64,000 nt of DNA from an uncultured Bacteroidales bacterium (GCA_946187695.1 CAMHSB010000002.1:1-64000); one strand, 5' to 3'. Positions 9,901-19,377 are shown, numbered from the stretch's first letter. The notes: generated from the letters alone by a model not told the origin. Translations and numbers: made by a program.

Positions 9901-12900
9901 AATACTGCTTTCCACCGCTTGAGTTATCAAACCAACCGGTAAACGAATAACCGGTACGCTCAGGAATGACAATTGCCGTTCCGGCAGTTTTTACCGTCGT
10001 AGGCATCGCCGCATCATAAGTAGCTTGTACCACCTGATCCGTCACACTTCCCGTTTGGCTTGTCGGTTTCAATGTTACATCGTATTTATTTGCTGTAAAT
10101 GTAGCCGCAATAGTAGCATCTGCGGTTAATATATGCGTGTTCCCGCTTGTGAAAGCATCGCCGTTCAACGTCAGCGACGTACATGTGTAACCATCATCCG
10201 GCGTAGCCGTAATCGTTAAAATACAGCGGTGAGCCAAATCGGCATCATTTCCTTCAGTTACTGTTTGCCCGGTAGTTCCGCTGGTGTTGGTATATGTCGC
10301 CACCACCGTACCATGAACCGCTGTACTAACTGCCACATTGTGCGTTAACATGCCACTTGTTGGAGTGTTGATCGTATAGAATTGGCAGTTATTATTTTGG
10401 TCATCCCCTCCGGTCGAGTGTGTGGTCGTCGGAATAACAGTTATGTTTTCTGTTACCACCGCTTGTTGGAAGGAAATAGAATTAGTGATCGCAATACTGG
10501 CTTGCTCTGCATTTGTTTTCGTTTTATAAATAGAATTTCCGCTTCCTGCCCAGCCGTAATTATTGGCAATATGCCATGCATCCATACTTGGATATGCAGG
10601 GGTAGTAACTTTGTAGAAATTATCCGTACCTGTAACTAACGTCATTGCCTGATTTGAGTTAGTTGAGTTATTTCCGATACGATAATACAAACTGCTCCAA
10701 TTCAATATCGAGTTATCGTAATAAATAACATATCCTGCAGATTGATCAGCACTCGGGAAAGTAACCGTCACAGCCGGATTCGTACTGCTATAATCTACGG
10801 TGAAGGTATACGAACCACCGGCACCGCTTTCCAATCTAACGTTGTTGCTTCCGTCCAGTTCCCATTCCGTGCTTGCAGGGATTTTACTTGTTCCGGTTTG
10901 CCCCCACCAACCGCTGAAACCGCCGGCAATCTTAAACTGATAGTAGTCAACATGCGCACTCAAATCAATATCTACCGAACCTTCATCTGTATTGCCGGTA
11001 GAAGTGATATAATGGTACTCATAATTATCATTGGTACCATCATCAATATAGATCGCATACCGGAACTTGAACGGCGTACTCGACACATCCGTGCTATTGA
11101 TCTCCGTTACGGCTGTCTCGTCGCCCGAACAATAATTACCCGTTCCGATAGCTTGGATGGTAAATTTATATTCTGACTCAACTACCAAACCGGTGTAAGT
11201 AACCGACTTGCTATTAGTCGCTATATCAGTACGTGTTCCAGCCGTTCCTGCACTCCCGTTGGCAGCTGTTCCACTTACCAAATCCCAACTTGCTCCGTTT
11301 TTCTTATAGAGTTTGACGGTATAACTGCTAACATTGCTTTCAGTAGTGCTATTTGCATTATCATATGTCCATCCGCTTATTGTCACACTATTACCTCCCT
11401 GGGTCAAAGAAATGGACCCATTAATTGAACCAAGTGGAGTGCAACAAGTGGTGGCGTATGCTGTATAAGTCGGAACATAAAATTTCATATTATAGTTAGT
11501 GCCCGAACCCTTGTAGGAAGTAAAGAAGTAATTAGGAGATGAATAATAAGCTTCCAAAGGATACGTACTTGAGCCTGCTGTACTATATAACGAATAAACT
11601 CCTGTAGAAACTTCGGTAATAGTCCATGTGTCTGAAGTTCCATCACAAGCAAGATTCGTATTGCTGGAAGAACTTGTTACACGCAAATAGTTATTGCTGC
11701 TATTTTTGAAGATGTACTTAGTCCCGCTATTAGTTACGGTCCAAATCAAGGAAGCATCTGGTGATGTAATATTAGTCGAACTAAATGTTACGCTCAAACC
11801 ATCCAACTTACCTGTTGCTTGTTTACTTGATGCCATCGCCTTATCCTGGTTAGCATTGTAAACAATGACATTTTTTCCGTTTACCAAATCATTGATATCG
11901 CCGAGAGAATAGCTATTCGCAGTGCGAGTAGCGAAAACTGCGTACAAAGTAGTATTATCTGTAATGCCTGTTTGTGGAGAGACAAATGTTGGCTTTGAAT
12001 CTGTTGTCCCAACAATGGGTGAAGCAGTCCAGCCAACAAACTCTTTGCTTCCATCGCAAGCTGATTTTGCAGGAGAAGTTGGGAAGGTGGCAATTTTACC
12101 ATTGTGTGCTTCTACATACAACGAAGGAGAACCCGCCTCGTAGGAATCATCGCCATTAACGCTCCATTTTACACGATAGCGGACAGTAAAATTAATAGAA
12201 ACATCTTTGGCGCAATAATCTCCAGAAGCAGCGAAAGACGCTTTGATGGTTGTAGTTCCTGCTTTGAGTGCTGTCACAACACCGGTTGAACTAACGGTTG
12301 CAACATCTGTGTTAGTACTTGTCCATGTAATGCTGGCACTTCCCGTATTTCCTGTAATAGTAGGAGCGCTTGTTATGTCGCCTTTATAAATGGTGGTCGA
12401 TGTATAGGTTACAGATGGATTTATACCAGTGCAGGTCACTTTTTTGAATAGCTGAACCGCCGATTGAGCCGTAGGACCATATATCTTAAAGCCTTTAGTA
12501 CTACTATTATACCATCGAATAGCATAAGATGAATTTCTAACGGATACAATTGAATTGGCTCCAAGTGTCCATTCGTCTTGGTTCGCGGTTAACTCTCTAT
12601 CCCAGCGCAACTGTGCGCCAGTACTGTTAGAAGATTCTCCGAGAAAACCACCGGATGACTTTTTTCGAATGTAATAGCCATTAGTAGTTGCTTCTACATG
12701 ATAAGCTAAACCATCGGTAGTAGAATTCGCGGCAATGCTTTTGGTTGCGCTCGTATAATAGGACGAAATACTTGTATATGTTCCGTATGTATTTGTATTC
12801 CAATCACCTGATTTAGTGTTAAGAGCATTGGTGTTATCATATACTATCAAATAATCACCTGCTTCAATATCATCGTCATCCTCTACAAGTACATACTTCC

Positions 12901-13510
12901 CTTCGCTTTCATATGGATATATGCTTACATTACCCAATAATATTCGTTTGTTTTTGGCTGTTCCACTAAAAGTAATAGTAGTACTGGATGTTGCTCCGGT
13001 GATGATTACTTCGAAATAATCTTCATCCGCAAAAGAGAAAGCAGCATTTGTAGTACTTTGCGCCCTAAGAATAAAATTGGTATTGTTAGCTGTTCCTGCA
13101 TTATTAACTGTAATATTTAACTGCGAACCATCCGAACCGTAGCTTTTTGCTGAAAAACGTAATACAATATTTGTGGGAGATGCACCTATTCCGGTCATTG
13201 CTGTCTTAGTTACGCTTCCTGCGTAGCTACCAGAGCCAAGGCGAATGGCACTGCCATAATGAGCATATACTGTGGAAAAACTTTCCCAACCAGTTCTAGA
13301 CGAAACAGAGGAAGTTCCAGTTGCACCCAAAGCATCTGTAAAATACGGTGTTCCCCACGCATTTCCAACACCGAATGAGAACAGCATAAGGAACAAGGTT
13401 AAAATAGAGAGAAACCTCCCCGATTCATGTCCGGTCCATCTCCGGTCCAAAGCCGGTCCGTTTCCGAGAGATAAACTCTTTTTTGACAAATAATTAATTA
13501 AGTTTTTCAT
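6932..13510 (-). CDS. Giant InlB_B-repeat surface protein, surface cassette 1
   Basis: 2192 aa. A long N-terminal signal region (basic start, then FLSILTLFLMLFSFGVGNAWG to about residue 53) is nearly identical to that of the protein at 29320. Visible modules: a YVLVEDDDDIEAGDYLIVYD block near residue 205, a Big_2-like domain (TWTSTNTDVATVSSTGVV) near 395, a Cys-containing FVGWTAS module near 490, and several Listeria-Bacteroides (InlB_B) repeats between about 1150 and 1400 with GYSFTGWF, GYTFTGW, GYRFDGYY and YAQW/TAQW. No T9SS sorting motif is seen at the C-terminus, which ends in an InlB-like FYAVWAKLQ. It is 73 bases downstream of rdrB on the same strand and 55 bases before its cassette partner. 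Probably an adhesin or fibre; ligand unknown. Confidence 0.78.
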   Translation of the reverse strand: MKNLINYLSKKSLSLGNGPALDRRWTGHESGRFLSILTLFLMLFSFGVGNAWGTPYFTDALGATGTSSVSSRTGWESFSTVYAHYGSAIRLGSGSYAGSVTKTAMTGIGASPTNIVLRFSAKSYGSDGSQLNITVNNAGTANNTNFILRAQSTTNAAFSFADEDYFEVIITGATSSTTITFSGTAKNKRILLGNVSIYPYESEGKYVLVEDDDDIEAGDYLIVYDNTNALNTKSGDWNTNTYGTYTSISSYYTSATKSIAANSTTDGLAYHVEATTNGYYIRKKSSGGFLGESSNSTGAQLRWDRELTANQDEWTLGANSIVSVRNSSYAIRWYNSSTKGFKIYGPTAQSAVQLFKKVTCTGINPSVTYTSTTIYKGDITSAPTITGNTGSASITWTSTNTDVATVSSTGVVTALKAGTTTIKASFAASGDYCAKDVSINFTVRYRVKWSVNGDDSYEAGSPSLYVEAHNGKIATFPTSPAKSACDGSKEFVGWTASPIVGTTDSKPTFVSPQTGITDNTTLYAVFATRTANSYSLGDINDLVNGKNVIVYNANQDKAMASSKQATGKLDGLSVTFSSTNITSPDASLIWTVTNSGTKYIFKNSSNNYLRVTSSSSNTNLACDGTSDTWTITEVSTGVYSLYSTAGSSTYPLEAYYSSPNYFFTSYKGSGTNYNMKFYVPTYTAYATTCCTPLGSINGSISLTQGGNSVTISGWTYDNANSTTESNVSSYTVKLYKKNGASWDLVSGTAANGSAGTAGTRTDIATNSKSVTYTGLVVESEYKFTIQAIGTGNYCSGDETAVTEINSTDVSSTPFKFRYAIYIDDGTNDNYEYHYITSTGNTDEGSVDIDLSAHVDYYQFKIAGGFSGWWGQTGTSKIPASTEWELDGSNNVRLESGAGGSYTFTVDYSSTNPAVTVTFPSADQSAGYVIYYDNSILNWSSLYYRIGNNSTNSNQAMTLVTGTDNFYKVTTPAYPSMDAWHIANNYGWAGSGNSIYKTKTNAEQASIAITNSISFQQAVVTENITVIPTTTHSTGGDDQNNNCQFYTINTPTSGMLTHNVAVSTAVHGTVVATYTNTSGTTGQTVTEGNDADLAHRCILTITATPDDGYTCTSLTLNGDAFTSGNTHILTADATIAATFTANKYDVTLKPTSQTGSVTDQVVQATYDAAMPTTVKTAGTAIVIPERTGYSFTGWFDNSSGGKQYYQYTGSPKTLSSANAWDKTSATNLYAQWSINSYTLTWATVRGKVTTAGTGAAVNATGNVSSSQEYNTELTAPVCGSANGYTFTGWSPTPAENMPAENTTYTAQWSANQYTVTLNNHGATTAGTESVTATFDAAMPAITPPEKTGYRFDGYYTEASGGTKYYNADGTSATIMKLYGASPTLHAHWVAQLTFSVNGAIDGTLTRDVTADLPSSATVPTSCGDCWAFAGWDASSTCSITPGHAGGEDAATHGITTPRTLYAVFSKAEYKLIKSTSDLVANDNYVLTIVNSGSEYAMSNEAQASYEYEIARTDVTSSLRENADGYFLYNVSANNIWKFTGTSSSGQLYNAAADKYLNLSSTAGSSTSMLNTTDNLTFSVDGIYWTIHGTKYLHPYSVYGGGWEATSSGSWDADEDFSGFLYHQTSAMYATEPECETYDIVWKVGNTSLTSGDQTEETNTCAGIEELPEDPDDDVLDCAKKFMGWSEEELVGVGHEAPPDLFTSVGYAPAIEEDKTFHAVFATTIGTPIAAIEDTEFSSRDESGSYCKATFSFKAADEYLQKQSIWTSSNMTNVKVRIRVYHVSNNTSDVLRVSLINSSGVEVVGADLTTNNTGSDITSAGGYSSYVELTPTTAVTGYKVSMKTKNSFGTGINKIEREVVASGFKDYVTMCCDYIVTLSDGSPSNGSVTFDPAGPIETCTAAKEVSMTITPDPGYYLSAWTSSGVTPTSVDPAITTNNANAQTTTVTFAKETTEGTYTAGATFSAKALEGWTWMYKKGDVGNADPASAIPETVEAYIGEYVRFIITGYTPADVIAEKRGYVYDQEADPKQPVYNTDKLAHVGHSTEYYTTRGKVAGDATITFKAVGDASITRTMTIRVKALPLAHFVDNVHNVAFDDVVATVTTGVVTLTKNTPTQDDFDGSTKNTCEETHLHLVGWIRSDYSKVAAYMEGTGPAPTTEELKAAGADYWFLPGAEINVENYDGKTFYAVWAKLQ

Positions 13511-13535
13511 ATTATTTTGATTTTTATATTAATTA
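13352..13535 (-). repeat. Inverted repeat arm: signal-peptide region of the giant surface gene (partner 29295-29478)
   Basis: From about 25 bases upstream of the ATG (TAAAAATCAAAAT) through codon 52 or so, this sequence on the minus strand is nearly identical to the plus strand at 29295-29478. Only scattered substitutions are seen (for example GGCTTT against GAGATG after the shared GGACCG). The similarity fades beyond the signal peptide. Confidence 0.85.
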
Positions 13536-13549
13536 CTATTTATAAGGTT

Positions 13550-13575
13550 CGCGTGCGTACGTATGATTGCACGCG
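13550..13575 (-). terminator. Stem-loop between rdrB and the giant surface gene
   Basis: CGCGTGC (13550-13556) and GCACGCG (13569-13575) pair perfectly around 12 bases, 9 bases beyond the rdrB stop. There is no T-run, so it may be an attenuator or RNA-processing hairpin rather than a full terminator. Confidence 0.45.
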
Positions 13576-13583
13576 TTCACTAA

Positions 13584-16142
13584 TTATTTATTGTCAGTAT
13601 AATTGTGGAATGCCATTTGTTGAGCATTCTTTCGTATTTCACCTATATACCGCAGTATGGTAGGCTCATTATATTTGCACTTTTTATTTTCATCAACCGA
13701 TTTCTCTAATGCTAATGCTATCAGTGAATACTCTTCATATACCGATGTGTGGAATACTCCACGATCATCTGTGTTTATGGATGATTTTATCAACGGATAA
13801 GACGGATCACTATTTACTTTATCGATAGGGTAGAAACGCGTTAGTAATGGGTGTTGATCGTATCTATCAATATAGCCTATCTTTAAATTTGAAGTTGGGC
13901 AGCACTCTATAGCAATTTTCTGTCGTGAAATCTCATGTCTCATCTTTTCTTGCATATCTTCTACAACGGCAGAAATCTCTTTGAGTTTCCATACATGTTG
14001 CCTTAATTGCATGCCGTTTTTAACAATCTCGGTTTCGAAGAAATAAGCGCTATACAAATCTTTTGCAACTTGATTGTCTGTGGCATTTAAGACAATTGGG
14101 TTTCTCGAATTAGCTGTTGCGTCCCAAAGACTTAACCATGCATAGTCATTGGAACTATTGATATATTCCGGGTCATTACCACGAAGCATCATACTTTGCC
14201 AATAACTATTTGTATCCCAAGCAGCAATCTTGTTATAGCCAATCTTATTATATAACGTCTGTGCTATCTCTTTTATTAAATAGTCTTCAAAAGCATGACT
14301 CATGGTGACTCCTAAAGCCCTTCCTCGTACGTACAACCAAACACACTCATCCAGTAAATTCTGTAAAAGGATCACGGACGTATAGTGGCGTCGCTCATAA
14401 TACTCCTTCACATTGATGCCTAATGCCATTGCGTGGCCAATGCGACTCTGCTCATTCAAATCAAGGAATAATATCGCCTCTTCAATAGCTCTTAATCCGT
14501 CTGGTATGTCAAGAAAATCTTCTCCTGCGTGGTAGGTCTTACAGGAAATACCTTTTATTGCAGCATACCGATAAACATGTCCGAATACCTCTGGGCGGCA
14601 GAATATTTCTCTACTTGCGGCATCTATACCCACAACATGTTTTTTGTCTTTCTCTCGTATTACATCGAATATTAGTTTCTTGACCTGATAGCGATATTTT
14701 GCATCACGTGTGCCATCTTTTATAGTGCCAACTTTATCAAAAGGCGTAGGGAAGGGTGTTTCATACCTACCATTCTTGATAAAATGCACGACTATGTCAA
14801 ATTGCTTTTTCTTCTTTGTCGTTTCTCTCACATAACATTGTGGTAGTCCAAACATTGACTTTTCATAATCGTATTTCTCTTTTACAATATTCTTTGGCGT
14901 AACGCGTGGCTCTAGAATGTCGTTATCTGAATAAGTTGATGTGTATTCAACAATATTTGCGAAATATTTGTTAATAGGAGACCATTCTGGTATAAACAAA
15001 TCTTTCCTGTCTTGGTACTCTTCAAAATTCTCAAATCCTTTAATCGGATTTATCTGTACAAATTCACGACGAATCTTGCTCTTTAGTAATAAGTACAAAT
15101 AAAAGTACGGAGCAGCAGATATACATTTGGGATCGTGACTGTAATATCCATAGAAGAACCTATACAACAGTTGACGCTCTCCCTGATAAACTATATTAAC
15201 TATTTTTCGTTGTTTATCGCTCAATAGCAATTCGCATATTTCATCTGAAGGCAGCAAGCAATAATCTATATGCCTTCTATCAGTCGTCGGCAGCGATGAA
15301 AGTGATGCGCTGGTTACCGCAGCCTGTAAATCTAGTGCAAAACTGTCAGCAAACCATGGATCTCTTAAAATTTTATTTACCTTACAACAATAATTGTTTT
15401 CTATGAATTTTTTCTCACTAAAGTTCGCATATTGTGATTTGAGCAACAGACAGTAAAAGACAAATCGCAGGTATGCCGCCGCAACACATTGTTGCTTGAG
15501 TGTGCTTGGATACTCTGTTTGGGAAGAAAGCAGGTCCATCTCTTGTGAACGTTTAATTTTGTCTAATTTCTTCCTCATCTGAATATTATTCGTTAGACTT
15601 ATCCAATTGAGATTGAATACATCTGCGGTTGCGTAGTAATGAGCATGAACATCCGCTAATCCTTCGTCTAGAACCTCATTAAGAGCGTGATTGTTATGCG
15701 GTATAATGTCTGCCCAATTCAACCCACTGCGCATCGATCGATGTCTATTCAAATCATAATTTGCAACAAATGCTGTCGTCAATATGTCTTCTCCTATATA
15801 CAATGCGGTCTCTTTCCACCGGAACAGTTGCTGGAAGTCCACAACGGGAAGGTCATTCTCAGAAGTAAGAATTTTGTCTGCAACCTTTTGGATAATGTCG
15901 AATGGATGATATATGGTAGGCAATGTACCAATATCTTTTATCCAATCTCCACCGGTTTGTATACGTAACAAATTGGCTTCCGTATATGTGTACTCTTGTT
16001 TTGACCATTGCACAAGTTGAGGCAGGATGTCAAGGAACACATCCTGCTGCAAATTGTTTTTATTTTTATCCAATAGTGCTACTAACGCATCCACCGGATA
16101 ATCATAAAACAACGCTTTTACTATGCCACGATCGAGATCCAT
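13584..16142 (-). CDS. rdrB: RADAR system adenosine deaminase RdrB
   Basis: 852 aa, far longer than a housekeeping adenosine deaminase and in the size class of RdrB. The divergent deaminase active-site series is visible in order: HxH in DVHAHYY (H166, H168), VGIDAASRE near 504, HAGE (H538, E541), RIGHAM (H570), ECCPTSN near 746, and SINTDDRG with D792/D793. Large insertions separate the first metal motif from the rest, as expected for RdrB. In known RADAR systems RdrB assembles into large shells, works with RdrA and deaminates adenosine nucleotides during phage infection. The gene starts 3 bases after the rdrA stop, so the two are almost certainly co-translated. No csx27- or SLATT-like accessory gene is adjacent. 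Confidence 0.88.
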   Translation of the reverse strand: MDLDRGIVKALFYDYPVDALVALLDKNKNNLQQDVFLDILPQLVQWSKQEYTYTEANLLRIQTGGDWIKDIGTLPTIYHPFDIIQKVADKILTSENDLPVVDFQQLFRWKETALYIGEDILTTAFVANYDLNRHRSMRSGLNWADIIPHNNHALNEVLDEGLADVHAHYYATADVFNLNWISLTNNIQMRKKLDKIKRSQEMDLLSSQTEYPSTLKQQCVAAAYLRFVFYCLLLKSQYANFSEKKFIENNYCCKVNKILRDPWFADSFALDLQAAVTSASLSSLPTTDRRHIDYCLLPSDEICELLLSDKQRKIVNIVYQGERQLLYRFFYGYYSHDPKCISAAPYFYLYLLLKSKIRREFVQINPIKGFENFEEYQDRKDLFIPEWSPINKYFANIVEYTSTYSDNDILEPRVTPKNIVKEKYDYEKSMFGLPQCYVRETTKKKKQFDIVVHFIKNGRYETPFPTPFDKVGTIKDGTRDAKYRYQVKKLIFDVIREKDKKHVVGIDAASREIFCRPEVFGHVYRYAAIKGISCKTYHAGEDFLDIPDGLRAIEEAILFLDLNEQSRIGHAMALGINVKEYYERRHYTSVILLQNLLDECVWLYVRGRALGVTMSHAFEDYLIKEIAQTLYNKIGYNKIAAWDTNSYWQSMMLRGNDPEYINSSNDYAWLSLWDATANSRNPIVLNATDNQVAKDLYSAYFFETEIVKNGMQLRQHVWKLKEISAVVEDMQEKMRHEISRQKIAIECCPTSNLKIGYIDRYDQHPLLTRFYPIDKVNSDPSYPLIKSSINTDDRGVFHTSVYEEYSLIALALEKSVDENKKCKYNEPTILRYIGEIRKNAQQMAFHNYTDNK

Positions 16143-16145
16143 ATA

Positions 16146-18887
16146 CTACTTCTTTTTAGCCGCTTTATAAAGCGCTTGAATGGCAATGCCATTATTCAAA
16201 ATGTAGTTCTTTGGATACATCTCTTTTGCTTTGAAAATGTGTCCAATCCGAGCAGTTAGAGATGCTTTCTGTTTTTCTGTTAGCGTTGCCTCCTCTAAGA
16301 TGATGTTTTTAATCTCCGCACCACTTATAGGCCTGTTGGGCATTAATGTGACCGCAGCTATGAAATTATTCATAAATGTATTGACATCATCTTGGACAAC
16401 GAGTTCACGAGGGATATATAAATATTTATTCAGGTTTTCCCAACCTACTTCTTTTATTTGCTTTGACAACTTTGCGATTGATTCAAATTTCAGAATATGA
16501 GCTTTGTGATTTGTATTATCCTTTCTTACGAGAGGGAATAATTTCATCTTTAAGTCTATAATTTTTCCGTATGCGCTTACCATAGAATCATCACCATTTT
16601 TATGGAGATCCTTAGTTCGAAGCAATTCGTCATATATTGCCCATTGTACATCTGTTATACGGATTATGGCATCTGAAATTAAATAATGTTTTTGTTCCCA
16701 TTCTTTTTTCTTTTTAGATAACGATAGTAACTGGGACAACAAGGAGTTTGTGGTTTTTCTCGCAATCTCATAAAACGAGTTATTATTTCCCGTCTCATTC
16801 AATATGCTATCAAAACGCCTATAAGCATACTCTATATTACATAAAGAATAAAATGGAAGCAAGAAATCAAATATGGCATATTTTGCGGACGAGCTAAAGG
16901 CACCTAAAAAGGCGGGAACTTTATCAATACGATTATATCCTTTGTCTTCAAGTTGTTCTTTTTCCGTCACTGTACGAGCAATACACAACGCCATTATTTC
17001 AAAAAGTACCACTTTTTTTCGGAATTCTTCTGTCTTACGTATTTCTGCGTTTTTATAATCAGCGGATAAATCCTTCAATCCGTTGATAATTATATCAAAC
17101 GGAATAGGCTTCTTATCTCGATTAACAGCATTCTCTTCATTTTTGGGAAGAAAAACTCCCTGCGGATATGTAAAGTACGAACCGTTTACCAGTTTCTGTA
17201 TTTGGTTGATATGTTCATATAGTGTGTCGGCTCTATGGATAGAAACTACATTTTCCACGTCTGACGTGGGAGGGTATAAATCAGCTTCACTACGCGATAT
17301 GAGATTATAACAAGCGTACAGACGCATGGAATAAACAGCCTTTATAAAGAATATCAAATTTTGGATATCTGTTTTTAAACTCATTCCATTTATCAACCAC
17401 AACACATACATTACATCACCTAATGAGATGTTTGTTGCAGTATTTTTGTTACTTGTAATATTCAAATACAATTTAGCGTAATCTTCATTAATATCAGTCG
17501 TCTCAATCTCAATCTTTGCATCTTCTTTTATGCGTTTTGCAAAGTGTTCTACGACAAATGCATTCATCGTTGACAAATCATCATAGTTTGCTAGTTTCTG
17601 AGCAAAAGAAAGATCATTCTCCGACAGCTGCTGGATGGCCCAAGTTCCAAAGAAATAATCTTTAAAGGCTTCCTTTCCGGTGTCGTCATCTTCCCAATTC
17701 TCATCGCGTGCATCGGGAAGATCACAAAGTAATCCTAACAAGTGGCGCAAGCTGCGTAAATTTCTCGGGATTATAGGTGACAAATGCTGCGTGTTATAGA
17801 ATACATAACCAGTTTTTTGGAATATCATCTGAACGACTTTTTCTTTGACTGTATATATCGGTTCATTCTGATTAACAAGCCCTTGTTCATCCGCTATCTG
17901 TAATTCTCTTTCACAGAAATCATCTGCTATAGGCATTACTACTCTATTGCCGCGCGGTAGTAATTTGGTAACATACTTTTGTGCCATCTGCTGACAATTT
18001 TCCCACTTTATGCCAGTATCCTTCACTGCTTTCTTATGCTCAGTAGCGATTACATCTATCAATTGTTCTATTTTAACAGAAACAAGCACAATGCAGTAAG
18101 GATTAATGAGATATTTTCGTAACATCTCAGACATTTGATAACCTTCCGTGATATTTAAATCCAAGTCATCAATACAAATTAGCAAACATTCTTTCCCAAC
18201 AAATTTCAAATAGCACTTAAACAATTTTTGTAACTCGGTTTTTAATTGCATTCCTGCTGCTAAGTCACTCATATCTTCTATAGTGTCGTAGACAGAGTTA
18301 TCCTTTTTTGGCGCCATAACGGAGGTGCACTTTCTTACTCGCTGCAGTTGCTCCATTAAATTACGATGTGCGCAAGTATTTGAACAATCGCTCTCACATC
18401 CACGCTTGATTTTATCTTGCGCCTTTAGACTTATTCGTCCTAATAACAACTCCAACAAATTGTGTTTATCATCGAAGAACGATGGATCAATCACATCAAG
18501 CCATTCAATCTTGTCCGGAGATAACATAGTATCATTGTTATTCTTATCTTTAGGAAAAGCAAGAACTTCTTTGGCTTCTGTCTGCGCGTCTTTATCTGTC
18601 AGCATCATCGCAAATGAAGCCATACAAGAGGATTTACCCTCACCACGATCTCCACAGAAAGCAATTATATTAGATATCTTGTTGTCAATCCAGATATCAT
18701 TCTCGACTCCGTTGTTATTATCGAGTTTTTTTATCTGATTATATTGTTGAGCCCAAAGACGATTAAAGATGTCTATAGCCTGCTGATACTGATTCAGCAT
18801 AATGGAATTTTCAAAATGGTCTCTTTCTACAACAATACCATTCTCCTCTCCTTTGCGAAATATGATAGGCTTTGCATTCATAATCAT
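16146..18887 (-). CDS. rdrA: RADAR system ATPase RdrA
   Basis: 913 aa. It has an N-terminal ATPase domain with Walker A GDRGEGKSS (about residues 79-87) and Walker B LLICIDDLDLN (about 235-245), in a KAP/STAND-like setting, followed by a long alpha-helical C-terminal region. A C-x3-C-x3-C-x-H cluster (C164, C168, C172, H174) sits between the Walker motifs. Size, motif spacing and the immediately following deaminase gene identify the RADAR pair. RdrA is the ATPase partner proposed to sense infection and engage the RdrB shell. The start may be ATG 18887 or 18881. Just upstream is one of the recurring GCCCG...AGGG elements of this island. No TTG/TAnnTTTG promoter was found in the 60 bases upstream. 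Confidence 0.87.
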   Translation of the reverse strand: MIMNAKPIIFRKGEENGIVVERDHFENSIMLNQYQQAIDIFNRLWAQQYNQIKKLDNNNGVENDIWIDNKISNIIAFCGDRGEGKSSCMASFAMMLTDKDAQTEAKEVLAFPKDKNNNDTMLSPDKIEWLDVIDPSFFDDKHNLLELLLGRISLKAQDKIKRGCESDCSNTCAHRNLMEQLQRVRKCTSVMAPKKDNSVYDTIEDMSDLAAGMQLKTELQKLFKCYLKFVGKECLLICIDDLDLNITEGYQMSEMLRKYLINPYCIVLVSVKIEQLIDVIATEHKKAVKDTGIKWENCQQMAQKYVTKLLPRGNRVVMPIADDFCERELQIADEQGLVNQNEPIYTVKEKVVQMIFQKTGYVFYNTQHLSPIIPRNLRSLRHLLGLLCDLPDARDENWEDDDTGKEAFKDYFFGTWAIQQLSENDLSFAQKLANYDDLSTMNAFVVEHFAKRIKEDAKIEIETTDINEDYAKLYLNITSNKNTATNISLGDVMYVLWLINGMSLKTDIQNLIFFIKAVYSMRLYACYNLISRSEADLYPPTSDVENVVSIHRADTLYEHINQIQKLVNGSYFTYPQGVFLPKNEENAVNRDKKPIPFDIIINGLKDLSADYKNAEIRKTEEFRKKVVLFEIMALCIARTVTEKEQLEDKGYNRIDKVPAFLGAFSSSAKYAIFDFLLPFYSLCNIEYAYRRFDSILNETGNNNSFYEIARKTTNSLLSQLLSLSKKKKEWEQKHYLISDAIIRITDVQWAIYDELLRTKDLHKNGDDSMVSAYGKIIDLKMKLFPLVRKDNTNHKAHILKFESIAKLSKQIKEVGWENLNKYLYIPRELVVQDDVNTFMNNFIAAVTLMPNRPISGAEIKNIILEEATLTEKQKASLTARIGHIFKAKEMYPKNYILNNGIAIQALYKAAKKK

Positions 18888-18890
18888 TTA

Positions 18891-18918
18891 CCCTTCTCTG
18901 TGTCGGGCACAACTATTA
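18891..18918 (-). repeat. Recurring GCCCG...AGGG element, copy 1
   Basis: On the minus strand GCCCGACACAGAGAAGGG lies directly before the rdrA start. Closely similar copies are at 20368-20394 and 22061-22085 (minus), and a diverged form (GCCCGCATG...AGGG) is at 25150 and 28709 (plus). Each lies upstream of a gene in that gene's orientation. Confidence 0.65.
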
Positions 18919-19097
18919 TATATTTTTGGTATTTTTATTCATTTTTGAGATGATTGATTGGACTCTCTGGAGTCGATGGTTGGTTCGATAAGTCATGTTA
19001 AATTTATTTATCAATGCCTCTATTGGACCACCATCTCTGTACGTAGTACACTAAGCAATCATCATTTTTCTTTTCTTCTGCCATTCTTTTCTCTTTC

Positions 19098-19260
19098 GGT
19101 TTTGGTATAATCGGGTTTTGTCCTTATTATATCCTTATTATGTCCTACTATTATGCAGATTATTACCTGTTCAGAATTTTTACTTGTTCCTTTTTTGCTT
19201 AGCTTGTTCCCTTTTTTTATTCAACTTGTTCCCTTTCGGACTAAGCTTGTTCCTTTTTTG
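19098..19260. repeat. 163-bp spacer repeat, copy 1 (direct copy at 20717-20879)
   Basis: The two stretches align without gaps at a constant offset of 1619 bases with only scattered differences. Both contain GGTATAATCGGG, a TATGCAG...TTACCTG segment and several AGCTTGTTCC-type units followed by T-runs. Confidence 0.85.
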
Positions 19261-19332
19261 AGTTAGCTTGGTGCTTTTTTATCTGCAACGACTATTTTTT
19301 TATGTATTTTTCTTCTTTAATAAAATTTGCGC

Positions 19333-19377
19333 TGTCCATTTTGTCCATATTGTCCATATTGTCCATATTGTCCATTT
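19333..19377 (+). repeat. 9-bp tandem repeat, five units
   Basis: Five back-to-back units of TGTCCATAT or TGTCCATTT. This is a simple-sequence tract with no coding role seen. Confidence 0.85.

Noticed and set aside
19333..19377. CRISPR-like array
   Set aside because: Units are 9 bases and contiguous, with no spacers and no cas genes.
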